From assembly GCA_019009955.1 (NCBI GenBank), contig CM032230.1:130488501-130552500 (forward strand): a stretch of 64,000 bases of DNA. The letters are read 5' to 3'. The translations under genes and the position numbers were made by a program. The notes beneath the pieces were generated by a model. It did no database searches, was not told where the DNA came from, and was given only the letters and a program-made list of their open reading frames with translations. Source of the stretch: Riptortus pedestris. Taxonomy: Eukaryota > Arthropoda > Insecta > Hemiptera > Alydidae. Positions 22,390 to 33,393 of the stretch are shown here, piece after piece; the first letter of the stretch is position 1; each line of letters starts with the position of its first letter.

Positions 22390-25300
22390 TACATACAATT
22401 TTGAACAGACCTCTTTTCTTTCATCTACAAGGCAGGATCTACTCTGGACATTTGAGAAAATTTTTGAAAATCGTGCCAAGAGTACAACCTCAATAACTGA
22501 TTTTCTTTAGGAGAAACCTACAAAAAAAAGGTGGATGATACTTCTTAGGCATATCTCTTAATGCACAGATTTCAGCACAAATATATTTGATGTTAAGCCC
22601 TTGGGCATAGGGGAAAAGGGAGGCCTAGAAAATCCTTTTTTGAAGTAATCAAACTCCTTATGGATGTCCGTGGTCATAGTAATATGAAAAGAGCAACTTC
22701 CGAAAGAACACAATAGGTTGCAACTACAAGGCCTTCAGATTTTGGTGTGGGTAATGTATAGAATAATAAGAGAGAAGTGAACAAAACAATTAAATAAATT
22801 TATCAACAGTTTTTGGGGATGTACCGCACGAGGCACTCACTCGTTCTTCGTGATGCGTCTACCCTAGATGAGGTTACGCAAGCAGTGTTGCCACTAGCCC
22901 GCACTCACTCCCGAATCACTATTCAATTTTTAAGCGGGGGGGGGGGGGGGTGACAGCTAGACACAAGTTTATAAAATTGTTACAAGTTCATGATAAGTAT
23001 ATAATTTATTCATTTTGAAATAAGATGATGGACCTCATAAATGAATCTGCACCTGAAATTAATTTTTTATTAGTCGTTTATTACTTACATCTCCATAAGT
23101 TCCCAATGAGGCTGATGCTTTGAGAATCAGAGCATGTATTTTAATAGGTTCAAATGATTTTGTCATAACTATATTCAAAGCCTTATTGAAGCGCTTATTG
23201 CAGTGTATCCATGGCATACCATACAGATCTTCAAACATGTTAGTACACTGAAAAAAAAAATACTTCCAATTATTTTTTCTACTTAAGGAAGCTAGGTAAA
23301 TGCGAGTGCACTTTTGTGAATATTTTAAATTTAACATACACAAGTGGTTTTGTGTTTATGAAATTGAAAATAAATTTACATAATGTAAGAAAAGATGGTT
23401 TTATTATTATTGGTTTGTTGCTTTGAATTTACTCTTTGAAACTTACATAATCAGGTGTCTTTAATGAAAAGGAAATTCTAATTTATTGAAAAGTATCATT
23501 TAATATAAGTAATCAACAATGATCTCCAAGAAAATGAAATATTTGAAGTACCTAAGTTTCAAGTTAATAGTAATCTCCTTAAGTATGTGATTGTAACAGT
23601 TATATTAACTTGCGTCCAGCTGTCACCGGGGGCTCCCCTGCTTTAAAATTTAATAGTGATTTGGGAGCGAGTGCGGGCTAGTGGCAACACTGCGTGCATA
23701 ACCTGTTCATCGAGATTAGAAGAATGACAAAAGAACAAGTCAGTGCCTCGTGCGAAACTCCCCAAAACATTGTAAATTGTTGATACACTTATTAAATTGT
23801 TTTGCTCACTTCTCTCTTATTATTCTACACATCACCCACACCAAAAGATTTAAAAAAAAAAAAAAAATAGTATAAATCCTTGGCTAAAGTGCATTTTAGT
23901 TCCCCCCTAGCCGCCATCTTGTTACGTCACTGTCCGACATCTTGTTTCTTGCTACCGTCCGACATATTGTTTTTGCTAGTGTTTACTATTAATACCGTAT
24001 CCGTTTTAGCTATGGCTCAAAGTGAGTGCTGGACTAAGTTTTTTACACAATTGGAAGTGCAGGGAAAGCGTGCCGTTATTGAATGGTGTATAAAAGTAGG
24101 ATTCTTATCGAAAATCGCTGTCACTAAAGTCTATCCTCCGCAGTCTAAGGATCCAACAAATTAGGTGAGTTAACAAAATTTAAGTTATTATTACTCCCCC
24201 CCCCCTCGTTTTAACTGACGATGGCGTAATTTGAAAATTTTAAAGTGTTAGAAAAGATAAAGTAAGAAAAACACAACCCCCACCCTTGGTGTTAGAAAAA
24301 CAAGATGGCCGCCGTCATCATCGTGCGCCATCAAGGGGGGAACTAAAATGCACTTTCACCTAAATCCTTTACTGTTTATTAAGAAAAGATCTATAAATTA
24401 CGTTCTAGGACATTTTTTGATTTGAGTAACGAGAGCAGGTATAGAACAATTGTAGAACGCCAATAGTTTAATGAGCCTGGTTCTATATGCATTTTCACGT
24501 CCGGCTCATAATAACGGAGATATTCCGAACACCCCCCCCCCCCCCAAACATCTATTCCCTGTCCGAGTTCAGCCATTAACAAATATGATATTTATTTTTG
24601 AATGAATCGTTTAAATATAGGGCATGGTACAGATAAAATAAATCTTTTCGAGTCAGTAAGATAACATTAATTGATAAAGTCATCACACAACGTATTTGCA
24701 TGTATCTCACATAATAAAAGTCCGCTGGAAACAACATTTAGAATTTAGGCGTGGAATAAGACGATTTATGATGTATTGGGTTATTGTTTACATGGGATGG
24801 AAAACAGTGGGGACGTACTGAAGTCTGAAAATGACAAAACGCAAATATCTCGTTTAATATTTGAGATAGAGAAAAAGTGCATAAACAACATTTACAGAAA
24901 ATTGCATTTTCAACAAGTTTCGTTATATACAATTTTTCTAACGGACTCTCAATAACGGAGATATTTAAAATTTGATTTATTTTTTAATATCGCATCATAA
25001 GTAGGCATAACCACAACATCTAATTTCCCTTGAGTGAAATCTACTAAATTTGGAATCCTAGATATCTTTGTTTGAGAGACCTACTCTGAAAAAAATAATT
25101 ACATATTTACTATTTAAAATGTTTTCACGTCTAAAACGTCACATACCTCTTGAATGACTTCTTCGCCAAACAGGCAATTACAATATGGATACGCCAATTC
25201 AGCAAGTAGCGTGACAACATAGTTAACCAACAATGTAGCCGGCAGCTTCTGGAACTGTAATAACCAGTTTTTAGTAAATATAATTGGAATTAATATGGGA

Positions 25301-28300
25301 AATAATTTGTGCTTAGCGATGTAAATTAAGAATTACGTGTACTTATAATGACTCAATTTAATTTCTATTAAACTATTTGGGATTGTGCACTGGATTCAAA
25401 AGAATAGTATAGACACTCAAGTTGGTAGCACTAGTTCAGTGCCTATTTAATATCACTTTTATTATTTATTTGTGTATTTATTATAAACTAATATAAAAAG
25501 TCTATTTTATAACACTTGAGGAATTGGTGCTACTCAAAAAATTGTTGATATATTATTACCTGAAAACTGAGATATATAATAGAAGCATAAGCGATGCAGC
25601 CAACCGTCAACAGATCAAAAAGAGAAGCACCTCCGAAAGGCTGGAACTCCTTTCTAAACCTTGAATAATATAGACAAAAATTAAATTCTCAAACTCGGAA
25701 ATTTTAATATGTAAAGAGGATAAGTCAAGAAAAAAAATCACTTTTGTACTGACAACATTGCTATGTAGAGAATTAAAGTAATGAATGTTCATTCAGTATT
25801 GCGCTTTTAAACAAAATATTACAAGAGACACATGAAAGCAAAAGCCCGTAAACTAGACAGATTTCTCACGCACTGGAATTTGATACACTGATGATCTCAT
25901 CTCACCATCTATTCTGTACTTCTCCCGTAGTAAGAAGACTATGTAAATAGGAATTAAAAGACCAAGTTCGTTAACGACTGAAGTAGGGGGGGGGAGAGGG
26001 GTTAGAGGGAGAGAAAATAGAAAAATTCCAAATATGACCGTGACTATGTGTCCGATCGAAAAATCGTATATAAAACCAATTTTGATGTAAATGTGAATGT
26101 CGTCCTGTATAGGTTTTCTCTATCTTGAATACTAACCGAAATTTTTATTATGAGTTGGATCGAAGAAAATTATTGACCAATATTGTTAAACTGGCGATGT
26201 TCTAATATTGTTGAATACATTTTATCGTAATTCAAATATTACCCGTGTTTCGTGCTTTTTGTTGTGCTACATTCATTAAATAACCTAATCATTGCATTTT
26301 TTAATTATTTAGAAATACGAGAGGGTCTCGCGTTAGTCATACGGGCGTTGGCCTTAATCTCACATGGTAATTCTAGAGTGGCGAGTTCGATTCTCGCCTG
26401 GTCAAAGGAAATTATTTAGTGACGGAATTCATTAAATGGAATCCTTAGTCCCATTGAATTAGTTATTAATTTCCATTTTTTGCAAAGTGGACGTTTATAA
26501 ATAATTTAATTTTAGAAATAGAGAACATATGGTGAGGTGAGATCAGTTAGTGTACCATACCAGCATGTTGGAAATCTGCTTAGCTGGACTTTTCAATATC
26601 TCGAACATTAACCGAGATATTTACATTTTAGCAGATTTCCCTTAAGGTCGTACTCATTACGCGATTTTCGCAATTTTTGTTTGATTGTTACCAAACTCGA
26701 TATTTAAACGTTTTATGCAAAAAGACAGATCAAGTTCGTTAATGGCTGAAATCGGACCAGTGGGAGGGGGGGTGTTTAGAGGGGGGATTTTCGAAAATTC
26801 GAAATATCTCCGTTACCATACGTCGGATCAAAAAAATGTATAGAACCAATCTTATTCTAAATTAAATTTACTATAAATATTAACCGAGATATTTGCATTT
26901 TTATTAAATATTTTTAATTTGCAGACAAACACCTGCTGTGTTTGGGATAAAGAACTCTAGGGGAATAAGATTTCCCTCACTATCGACGAAACAAATTTCT
27001 TGCTGGGTTTGTCATCCGCACTCTTCAGATACATCTTATGCATCATATGATACGCACAGCTGCAGTGCCCAAGAGAGGAACAAGCAATTGAAGGAAAAAC
27101 AGGCGCAAAAATTTGTACCGTAACACAGCTAGAGAAAAAAACTGGTTTTAGGGGTTGGAAAAGGATACTGCCTAATCATTAAAGTTATGGTTTGTAAAAA
27201 TCACAGCCCCATTCGCACCTGTTGCCGTTTTGATAATATAGATAACAAGAGTATCTCCCTTTGTAACAATATAGTTCTGAAGAAGGATACCAATGTTGTC
27301 CGAAACTGTTTGCACAAAAAATACACACATCTAATTGATTGAGAACTTCTGTAGCCGATACCCAACTATCCTCTTCGCCATTTAAAACTAGCAGCTAAAA
27401 AGCGTCATACAGATTAGGGAAACTGGTCTTAATAACTGGAAGCCTACCCACGGAGTTCTTTATTAAAGCACAAAGCCTTTCGCCACTTACTATTATGATG
27501 ACTGCTCGACGAGCATCAGCTGGCAATACTTCAATGAAGAGACATGTCAGCAACTGATGGTGGCACATACGTGCCGAAACACCTTGTGCTTTAACAAAGA
27601 ACTTGGTTGGTAGACTTCCAGTTATTTAGGACCTGTTTCACGGGTCTGCACTTCTTCGTCCAGCACCATCCTGCAGATTTCTATTTTAAGTTCAGGAGAC
27701 AATTTTTATTATAAAACAAATTTTGTAATTACCTGAGCAGTGCTTGATGGTGTTGGATATTAGCTTTTAAGCAGGAGTACAAGCAGTTCTGAAATTCCTT
27801 TGTTATGAATAAATTTTCCTTTGAAATATCTCTTTGCGCCTCCTTGTTGCCTTTCCTGTACAGTAAGTAAGCCCTTCTCTGAATGTTCCGGATAGAGTGG
27901 TTCAGGATTTTCATATGGACTTTGAGTTGCACTATACAGCTGACGAATATCTCGTTGGTGCAGATGGCTCCACCGTAGACATAGAGGAAGAGAAGCACGC
28001 CCATCATGTAGGCAGCGCTGTAGCCAAAGAGGTTCCTAGTGCTGAAGGGCGTGTATATGACTATAGGCAGGTAAGGGTTGACCAGATCCTCCGAGTGGTC
28101 TCGATCTTCTTCGACCAGTGTCGCCAACTGCGCCAGGGGGAGGCAGATCATGTTCCAACATGCGGCCGTCGTGAACATCACCAGGGTTATGACAGACTTC
28201 CGTCTCACTTCCGACAGGATGGCCTCCTTCATTTTAACCTGTTCTTCATCCAGGTCTTCATTGTTGTAATGATAAATCCCGGATTTCGCCATTTCCCACG

Positions 28301-30670
28301 ATTTTGTAAGTGATCTGTACAATTAATAAAATTCATTAGACAAATGATTTTCAAAGTAGCTATATGTTTAGCATAATGTAGGAATTGCTAGCCTTTGGTA
28401 TTTTAGTGACTGCTAAGAAAAGTTGCTTGCATATCTTTGTTAGGACGTTTCCCTCAAGGGAAATATGTTATTGAGGTCGCGTTCATGACGCAATTTCCTT
28501 GTTGTGCATTTAATTTTCAATAAATGTTCTTGTACACATTTTTTATTCAACATATCCAGAAAACATGTAAGGATTAGTATTTATAAAAAATAACATTTGG
28601 AACTGCAATGGGGTTATATACAATTTTCTATCCAACGCATAATAATGCAGACATTTTGTATTTTAGATTTTTCACCTCTAAACCACCTTCCCTCGCCCAA
28701 TTTCAGTCATTAACGATCTTGATCTTCAGGTTTACATCAAACGCTTATATAATAAAAGATTGCTAGAGACCGAACATACATTGCTACCATTAGAGCAGTA
28801 ACAGAGCAGTGTGTATATATATATATAAAAGTCAAGTACCTAAATATTGTCATCTCCTACGTTGGGTCGACGAGCATTTGAGGAAATGTTTCGAAAATAT
28901 GATATTAGTATGGCAACAATGGCTGATTTCTGTCAAGGGAAAGTTTAATATTTCATTCTTAGCTTATTTCTCTTAAAGGAAACCAGCTACTGAGATTGTC
29001 CGTATGAAGCGAATTATGGACATTTTCTTCAAATGTCCACCAATCCTGTATAGTAGACGGCCAAATCAATTACCCCAAATATATCTGTTTTAATATTACA
29101 AAATGCAGAGGCTGTGTAAACTTATAATTTCCTCGAGCTGGTATGCCATAATACTCACCATCCATCATGTCATCTCATCATACATTTTTTAAATATGTTG
29201 ACTGAAACAGTTAAATATTAAGTATGCTACAGATCAAATAAACATTTTCTAGTCAAGAAACAAAATCTTAATTGGTGACGTAAGAGTGTATCTCATCTAA
29301 TAAATATCTTTTGAAAATAATATTTGGTATTTAAGATTAGAATAAGACGTTTCATAAGATAATGCTTAATGTTAAAGTGCCTAAATGACTAAAATTGAGG
29401 GTTTAAAATGTAAATATTTTGGTTAATAGTAGTAGGTGATAGTTGGGTTTCGGCTAATAAAGTTTTCTAAATTCTCCTTTTAGAGGATTTTTTATTTGCT
29501 GACAGTTTCGGGCAACCGTTGGTTCCCTTCTTCAGAGCTGAACAATGAAAACGAAAAATATAAATATACAATAATGATAATTTATAATAATCCGTTTATT
29601 TCATTATTGTATATTTATATTTTTCGTTTTCATTGTTCAGCTCTGAGGAACCAACGGTTGCCCGAAACTGTCAGCAAATAAAAAATCCTCTAAAAGAAGA
29701 ATTTAGAAAACTTTATTAGCCGAAACCCAACTATCGCCTACTACTTTGAATTATTATAATAACGACTAACAATACAATTGATTGATTTATTTTGGTTAAT
29801 ATTCATCATAAATATAAAACAATATATCTATAACAACATTTATAGGACATTAAATCTAATGTATAATATTTCGAAATGTATTGTATAATACACGTATTTC
29901 GAAATGTATTGTATTTCGAAATTCCTCTTTCTAACCCCTCCCCGTCCCACAAGTACGAAAATCCCCCGTCACCGAACTTGATGTTTAGTTTTACATAAAA
30001 CGTTTAAATAGTTTAGAGACAATCAAATTTTAGTTTTTTTTTGAGTTTAGTAACATCAAAAAAAAACTTGCGACCGCAAGAGCATTAACAGACGAACATA
30101 TGTAGTCATACAAGCACAAGGGAAATCAACTATTCAGGTTGTACTCATGACACGATTTTCGAAAAACAATCCTCAAATGTCCATCAATTTTATTTATTTA
30201 AAAAGTCCGTCACGCATGGGCTGCGTAAACTAAGCAGATTTCCCACATGAAGTTATACAGTAGATAAATCTGCCCAATAACAACTGTAGTAGTAAGGTTT
30301 CTCTAAACCTATTCAAGAGGGACGAATAGTTACGGAAACGGCCACCAGAGCTCTCGGCGGAAATTCCCGAACATACCCGACCACAACCAGAATACAAATG
30401 CAAATATCTCGACTAATATTCAAGACACAGAAAAAATGTATAGAACAATATTTATAGTACATTTAATTTGCAATAAGATTGGTTCTATACAATTTTTACG
30501 TTCCGACGCATAATAACGGAGATATTTTGAATTTTCAAAAATCCCCCCCTCCACCAGACCGATTTCAGCCATTAACGAACTTGATCTTCCTTTTTACATA
30601 AAACGATTAAATTCCGAGTTTGGTAACGATCAAACAAAAATTGCGACCGCTAGAGCGTTAACAGACAAAT

Positions 30671-30759
<89 letters not shown>

Positions 30760-31413
30760 CGGACCTCATTTTCGGCATCTTCTGGGTAGGATCGATGGAC
30801 ATTTGAAGAAATTTTTCGAAACTCGCATCATGAGTACGACCTCAATAGCTGATTTCCCTTAAGGTACAATGAAGTCATGTGGTGTTCTGTGGTTTTTATT
30901 AGAATTGGTGTCCTATCTCTACTATTGGACAATTGGAGGATTTCTATTTCTGTGGTGAAGATAAAAATTTCTGCTTTTTGAAAATCAAAATATTTTTATT
31001 TTTTTTGAATCGCCATTAAGAAATTATTTCTCAATTGAAGCTTACCTGTAGGTGAGTATCCTCGCAGCTAGCCCAACTGTCCCAAAGAACGGGACAAGGA
31101 ATGTATGTACAGCGTTGATCATAATGACTTTCTCGTTCTTGTTGAGATAGGCGGCGTAGGCAGACATCATTTGGAGGTAAAGCAAGAGGAGGAATATCCA
31201 GGCCCGGTAAGCGTATATAACCGGGTTACCAGATGGTAAATATCCCACAGTGGCAAACAGCTGTGGTCTGTCGTAGAAGAAGTCATGGATGCTTCCTTTG
31301 GTATTATCCCGATTCTTCTGTCTCTCCATTTCTTCTTCGAGTGATAAGCCCCTTCCTCCTGCTTGTGGATTTTTGATTGCCTGGAAAATAAACGGATAGA
31401 AAATATATTCCAT
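21202..31413 (-). CDS. Odorant receptor (7tm_6), N-terminus uncertain
   Basis: Six exons join in frame on -: 31380-31046 (or from ATG at 31413), 28314-27733, 25659-25560, 25254-25147, 23247-23089 and 21258-21202 with stop TAA. The joined frame is 446 codons from 31380. It gives 429 aa from the internal ATG at MERQKNRD, or 457 aa from the upstream ATG; 400-450 aa is usual for the family. Insect odorant receptors are seven-pass ligand-gated cation channels with a cytoplasmic N-terminus and pair with Orco in sensory neurons. Visible evidence: first membrane segment WIFLLLLYLQMMSAYA, the HHQALLRF block, the late CNCLFGEEVIQE and DLYGMPWI motifs, and a final helix ending NLLRQSDRY. The last three introns are all in phase 0, as is typical of the 3' introns of these genes. 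It is not Orco. The ligand cannot be predicted. Confidence 0.92.
21714..22522 (+). mobile_element. Family H repeat, near full-length, in receptor intron 5
   Basis: Start AAATAAGTCCCTCAGACAGG, a poly-G run at about 21943, a (TA)n tract at 22320-22378 and a 3' end decayed to TTTTCTTTAGGAGAAACC. It is more diverged than the copy at 30200. Confidence 0.75.
22741..22984 (+). repeat. Interspersed repeat X, copy 2
   Basis: TTTGGTGTGGGTAATG to TTGTTACA, with the conserved GTGTTGCCACTAGCCCGCAC block and a poly-G run. Confidence 0.65.
23089..23247 (-). CDS. Odorant receptor exon 5
   Basis: Acceptor TTTTTTTTTTCAG, donor GTAAGT. 53 codons from CTNMFEDLYGMPWIHCNK to LGTYGD, the region leading into the last membrane helix. 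Confidence 0.9.
23592..23845 (-). repeat. Interspersed repeat X, copy 3
   Basis: Reverse-complement copy of X, TGTAACAGTT to ACACCAAA on the plus strand. It lies 36 bp from a Mutator-like MITE, as copy 1 does at 66 bp. Confidence 0.65.
23882..24360 (+). mobile_element. Mutator-like MITE with a perfect 9-bp target duplication
   Basis: The flanks TAAATCCTT at 23873-23881 and 24361-24369 are identical. Termini GGCTAAAGTGCATTTTAG and, from the right, GGTGAAAGTGCATTTTAG are inverted repeats, both followed by TTCCCCCC. A 9-bp duplication and G-rich inverted ends fit the Mutator superfamily. At 479 bp it has no transposase and is non-autonomous. It contains a 50-codon ORF. Confidence 0.82.
24012..24164 (+). 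CDS. Small ORF inside the Mutator-like MITE
   Basis: ATG to TAG, 50 aa, beginning MAQSECWTKFFTQLEVQGK. The stop TAG is immediately followed by GTGAGT, a consensus splice donor. It may be the first exon of the parent element's transposase, kept in this deletion derivative, with read-through normally avoided by splicing earlier. The family of the peptide was not recognised, and expression is unknown. Confidence 0.4.
   Translation: MAQSECWTKFFTQLEVQGKRAVIEWCIKVGFLSKIAVTKVYPPQSKDPTN
24370..25048 (+). repeat. Family H repeat relic in receptor intron 4
   Basis: Contains ATAATAACGGAGATATTCCG, the core TTAATTGATAAAGTCATC and GCATGTATCTCACATAATAA. It ends with a decayed palindrome TTTCCCTTGAGTGAAATC. 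The 5' terminus is missing. Its intact TTAATTG site shows what the piggyBac 2 insertion site looked like. Confidence 0.6.
25147..25254 (-). CDS. Odorant receptor exon 4
   Basis: 36 codons, FQKLPATLLVNYVVTLLAEL then AYPYCNCLFGEEVIQE; donor GTATGT. A second in-frame acceptor 6 bases downstream would drop Phe-Gln. Confidence 0.88.
25560..25659 (-). CDS. Odorant receptor exon 3
   Basis: Encodes FRKEFQPFGGASLFDLLTVG then CIAYASIIYLSFQ; donor GTAATA. An alternative acceptor 6 bases downstream (exon from 25653) stays in frame. The upstream acceptor keeps the expected HHQALLRF join. Confidence 0.82.
25838..26593. repeat. Two head-to-tail-mixed family H fragments with a SINE between
   Basis: A family H 5' end on + begins at about 25838 (CCGTAAACTAGACAGATTTC). 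A family H 5' end on - closes the block at 26566-26593 (GGAAATCTGCTTAGCTGGAC). Core phrases are present between them and a SINE has inserted at 26318-26510. Confidence 0.55.
26318..26510 (+). mobile_element. tRNA-derived SINE, copy 4
   Basis: 193 bp flanked by a perfect 10-bp duplication TTTAGAAATA (26308-26317 and 26511-26520). The B-box GAGTTCGATTCTC and the GGACGTTTATAAATAA tail are present; part of the body is deleted. Confidence 0.88.
26627..26902 (-). repeat. Family H repeat, deleted, reverse orientation
   Basis: Begins with the reversed 3' end (TTTAGCAGATTTCCCTTAAG) and runs through the Helper phrases GTTCGTTAATGGCTGAAATC and GAAATATCTCCGTTAC to the TTAACCGAGATATTTGCAT block. The (TA)n tract and the 5' end are absent. 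Confidence 0.65.
27273..27640. repeat. Fold-back / Penelope-like fragment
   Basis: At 27273-27380 the sequence matches, in decayed form, one arm of the fold-back element at 29428 (CCGAAACTG, then TAGCCGATACCCAACTATC). At about 27438-27480 and 27580-27622 about 40-bp arms are inverted (GTTCTTTATTAAAGCACAA and its complement). CTGATGGTGGCACATACGTG then CCGAAACACC lies next to the right arm. No ORF was seen. Confidence 0.4.
27733..28314 (-). CDS. Odorant receptor exon 2, main membrane exon
   Basis: 582 nt from acceptor ATTAATTGTACAG to donor GTAATT. Encodes SLTKSWEMAKSGIYHYNNED through the membrane segments SVITLVMFTTAACWNMICLP and LFGYSAAYMMGVLLFLYVYG, to HHQALLR. Phase 2 at both ends. Its GC content is higher than that of the introns. 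Confidence 0.92.
28449..29085. repeat. Decayed family H copies, partly tail to tail
   Basis: A reversed 3'-end scrap lies at 28449-28500. A forward core and 3' end run from about 28550 to 28960, followed at 28970-29080 by a reversed 3' arm, so the two palindromic ends face each other. All are strongly diverged. Confidence 0.5.
29098..30190. repeat. Decayed family H copy interrupted by the fold-back element
   Basis: Starts with a weak 5' end (GCAGAGGCTGTGTAAACTTA) and contains AAAATCTTAATTGGTGACGT, an intact version of the TTAA site occupied by piggyBac 2 elsewhere. It resumes after 29745 with the core phrases, and ends with a reversed 3' arm at about 30117-30190. Confidence 0.5.
29428..29745. 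mobile_element. Fold-back element, 318 bp
   Basis: Arms at 29428-29577 and 29601-29745 are near-perfect inverted repeats around a 23-nt AT-rich loop. The outer ends are AGTAGTAGGTGATAGTTGGG and its complement. Inner arms carry ACCGTTGGTTCCC and CAACGGTTGCCCG. The right arm lacks a few bases of AGAAGG. It lies in receptor intron 1. It is a MITE- or Penelope-derived palindrome without coding capacity. Confidence 0.85.
30200..30863 (+). mobile_element. Family H repeat, well preserved
   Basis: AAAAGTCCGTCACGCATGGG at the start; (TCTA)n then (TA)n at about 30675-30751; CTGATTTCCCTTAAGG at the end. Very similar to the copy at 16-673, including the GAGGGACGAATAGTTACG block, so the two are a recent subfamily pair. 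Confidence 0.8.
31046..31380 (-). CDS. Odorant receptor first recognised exon
   Basis: From AIKNPQAGGRGLSLEEEM to GLAARILTYR; donor GTAAGC, ending in phase 2. TTATTTTCCAG just upstream of 31380 looks like an acceptor, so there may be an earlier exon. The frame also stays open upstream to an ATG at 31413 (MEYIFYPFIFQ), and an internal ATG lies 17 codons in. Confidence 0.82.
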
Positions 31414-31960
31414 AAATGACAACCTTATTTATCAAATATTAGACGCTAATGGAAGAAATTAAGAATAGTTCAGAAGAAAGATTTAGGCAGCTCACCATGA
31501 ATGTATATCTGGTAAAACAAAAAAAAAGTCCGTCACTGCGTAAACTAAGCAGATTTCCCACGTGCTCGTATAACACAATTGTGATCTTATCTCAAACACA
31601 TATTCTCTAGTTCCTTGTAAAAACCCGATGAATATTACGAGGCGGGGGAGGGCGGGATTGTTACAGAATCTTTAAAACAAGAAAGTACGAATAACTCGTT
31701 TAATATTTGACTTAACAAAAATGTTTAGAACAACAATTGGTTGTACAATTTAACAAGAATCCTTCTACAACATGTTTCGATCCGACTCACAATATCAGAG
31801 ATATTTTGAATTTTCAACCGCCCCCCCCCCAATCCCCCCCCCAATCCCACCCCCGATTTTAGCGATTGACTGATACGATCTCTTCTTGAATGAAACAGTT
31901 ATATATAAACTATGCAATTGACGATATAAATATTTCCGATTCACGATCCCAAAATCTTAA

Positions 31961-33393
31961 CCTTTTACATGCCGCTCTGTGATTCCAGTAAAAATTTTAT
32001 TTTTTTTCCACAGTATTGGTTCACAACATGTTTCAGCTTTAAATAGTTTAATACAAAAAATCTAAAAAAAAAATATTTTTTGGTGGTTTTCCAACGTGGT
32101 TCCAGAAGTGGAACATTGGCAGGTTAAGGTATATGCAAAGAAAAACAACAAACTTTTTCTTTATACTTTCATTAGAATGTTCGATACAATAAGAATAATG
32201 TTGTTATTTATTAATATTATTAAAAAAAGTTAAAAATTGTTATTATATTGTAATAAAACATTGAAACTGTTTGTATAATAATAAAAAAATGCGTATGAAC
32301 AATAAGAATACGGATTATTATGAGTAGTAGAAGAAGAAGGTTGGTCGAAGGAAGAAACAGGCTTGTCTTGGGAGGTAGAAGGGTCGATGTCTGAAGTATA
32401 ATTTTTATCAGTACTATTTTTTTTTATAAATAAAGCTACTTGACCACAAACATCCTCGGGAATGACTTGCTCCAAACAATTTTCGTCGATGTCTTCTTTA
32501 TCTGTTAGGCGTTCGCTTTCGTCAGGAGGAAGCTGGCAAATATCTATTTCTTCATCTGAACTGTTTCCCGATTCAGGATCACTCAACGATTTTAGGTAGT
32601 CCAAATATTCCACTGCTTCTTCCACGGTACGAAATATTTATTCCATTTTTAGTAATAGATAATTTAAAAGAAAATCCACGAATAAAATACTTAAACTATA
32701 ATAAAATAAGAGAAAGAAACGCGATGCGGTTACGACAAGAACACAGTAATAACTGAGATAACTACACCAAAGGATGTTTGGCGTAGTATTTCCAATAATA
32801 TGTGTTCTAAGAAACTATAAAAAGAAAATACGCAGATTTTCTCTATCGCTTAAGGAGTTATAACAAGAAAAAATTGAAGATCTTAGAAAAGCAATTAGTA
32901 GTTCCATGAATTTTCGTGTTCAGTTTTGTACGAAGCAAACAACATAGGAAACAATGAATAGAACGATCATTTCTTGTAGGAGGAAGCATGCCATTGTTCA
33001 ATATGTTGGCAACATTAAAATTATAATAAGTTTAAAATTTGATTTTTACCATTTTTTTATTTACATTTTATACTCAGTGCATTATATTCCAGTAATTCTA
33101 TCACAATTAATTAAATCGGTATTAAAATTAAATTTTATTGCTACAGAATTAAAACGAAAAAAAAAAATAATTCAACGCACGCCTCTCGACATTGAAAAAT
33201 CATAAACTTTAACTTTTTTTTACCGAAACAAAAGTGATGAAATCTCTTATTGAAAAATTTTTAAAAAAAAATATTTTCAATCTTTGTTGTGATGGTGAAA
33301 AAATTGTTTTTCCAAAAAAAATAATAATTAAGTTGGTCAGAAAAAATTGTTCTAAAAATATGTTCCAATTCTGGAACAATGGCGTGTAAAAGA
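31961..33393 (-). mobile_element. piggyBac-like element 2, internally deleted
   Basis: TTAA on both sides (31957-31960 and 33394-33397). Inverted ends are CCTTTTACATGCC and, from the right, TCTTTTACACGCC, followed by TTCCAG/TGGAAC-rich subterminal motifs. A piggyBac-type N-terminal reading frame is present on -, but no catalytic DDD domain, so it is non-autonomous at 1433 bp. Confidence 0.82.
32230..32637 (-). pseudogene. piggyBac transposase N-terminal remnant
   Basis: The frame reads (I)FRTVEEAVEYLDYLKSLSDP then ESGNSSDEEIDICQLPPDE, LTDKEDIDEN and VSSFDQPSSS, the acidic leader typical of piggyBac-derived proteins. The first codon is ATA where ATG is expected (32635-32637) and a stop lies just upstream. 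After about 110 residues the family similarity ends and the frame runs into AT-rich DNA. A start-lost, truncated pseudogene. Confidence 0.7.

Noticed and set aside
27897..28313. 138-codon open frame on + opposite odorant receptor exon 2
   Set aside because: It is the shadow of a real coding exon: the minus frame has membrane segments, splice sites and family motifs, while the plus frame has none.
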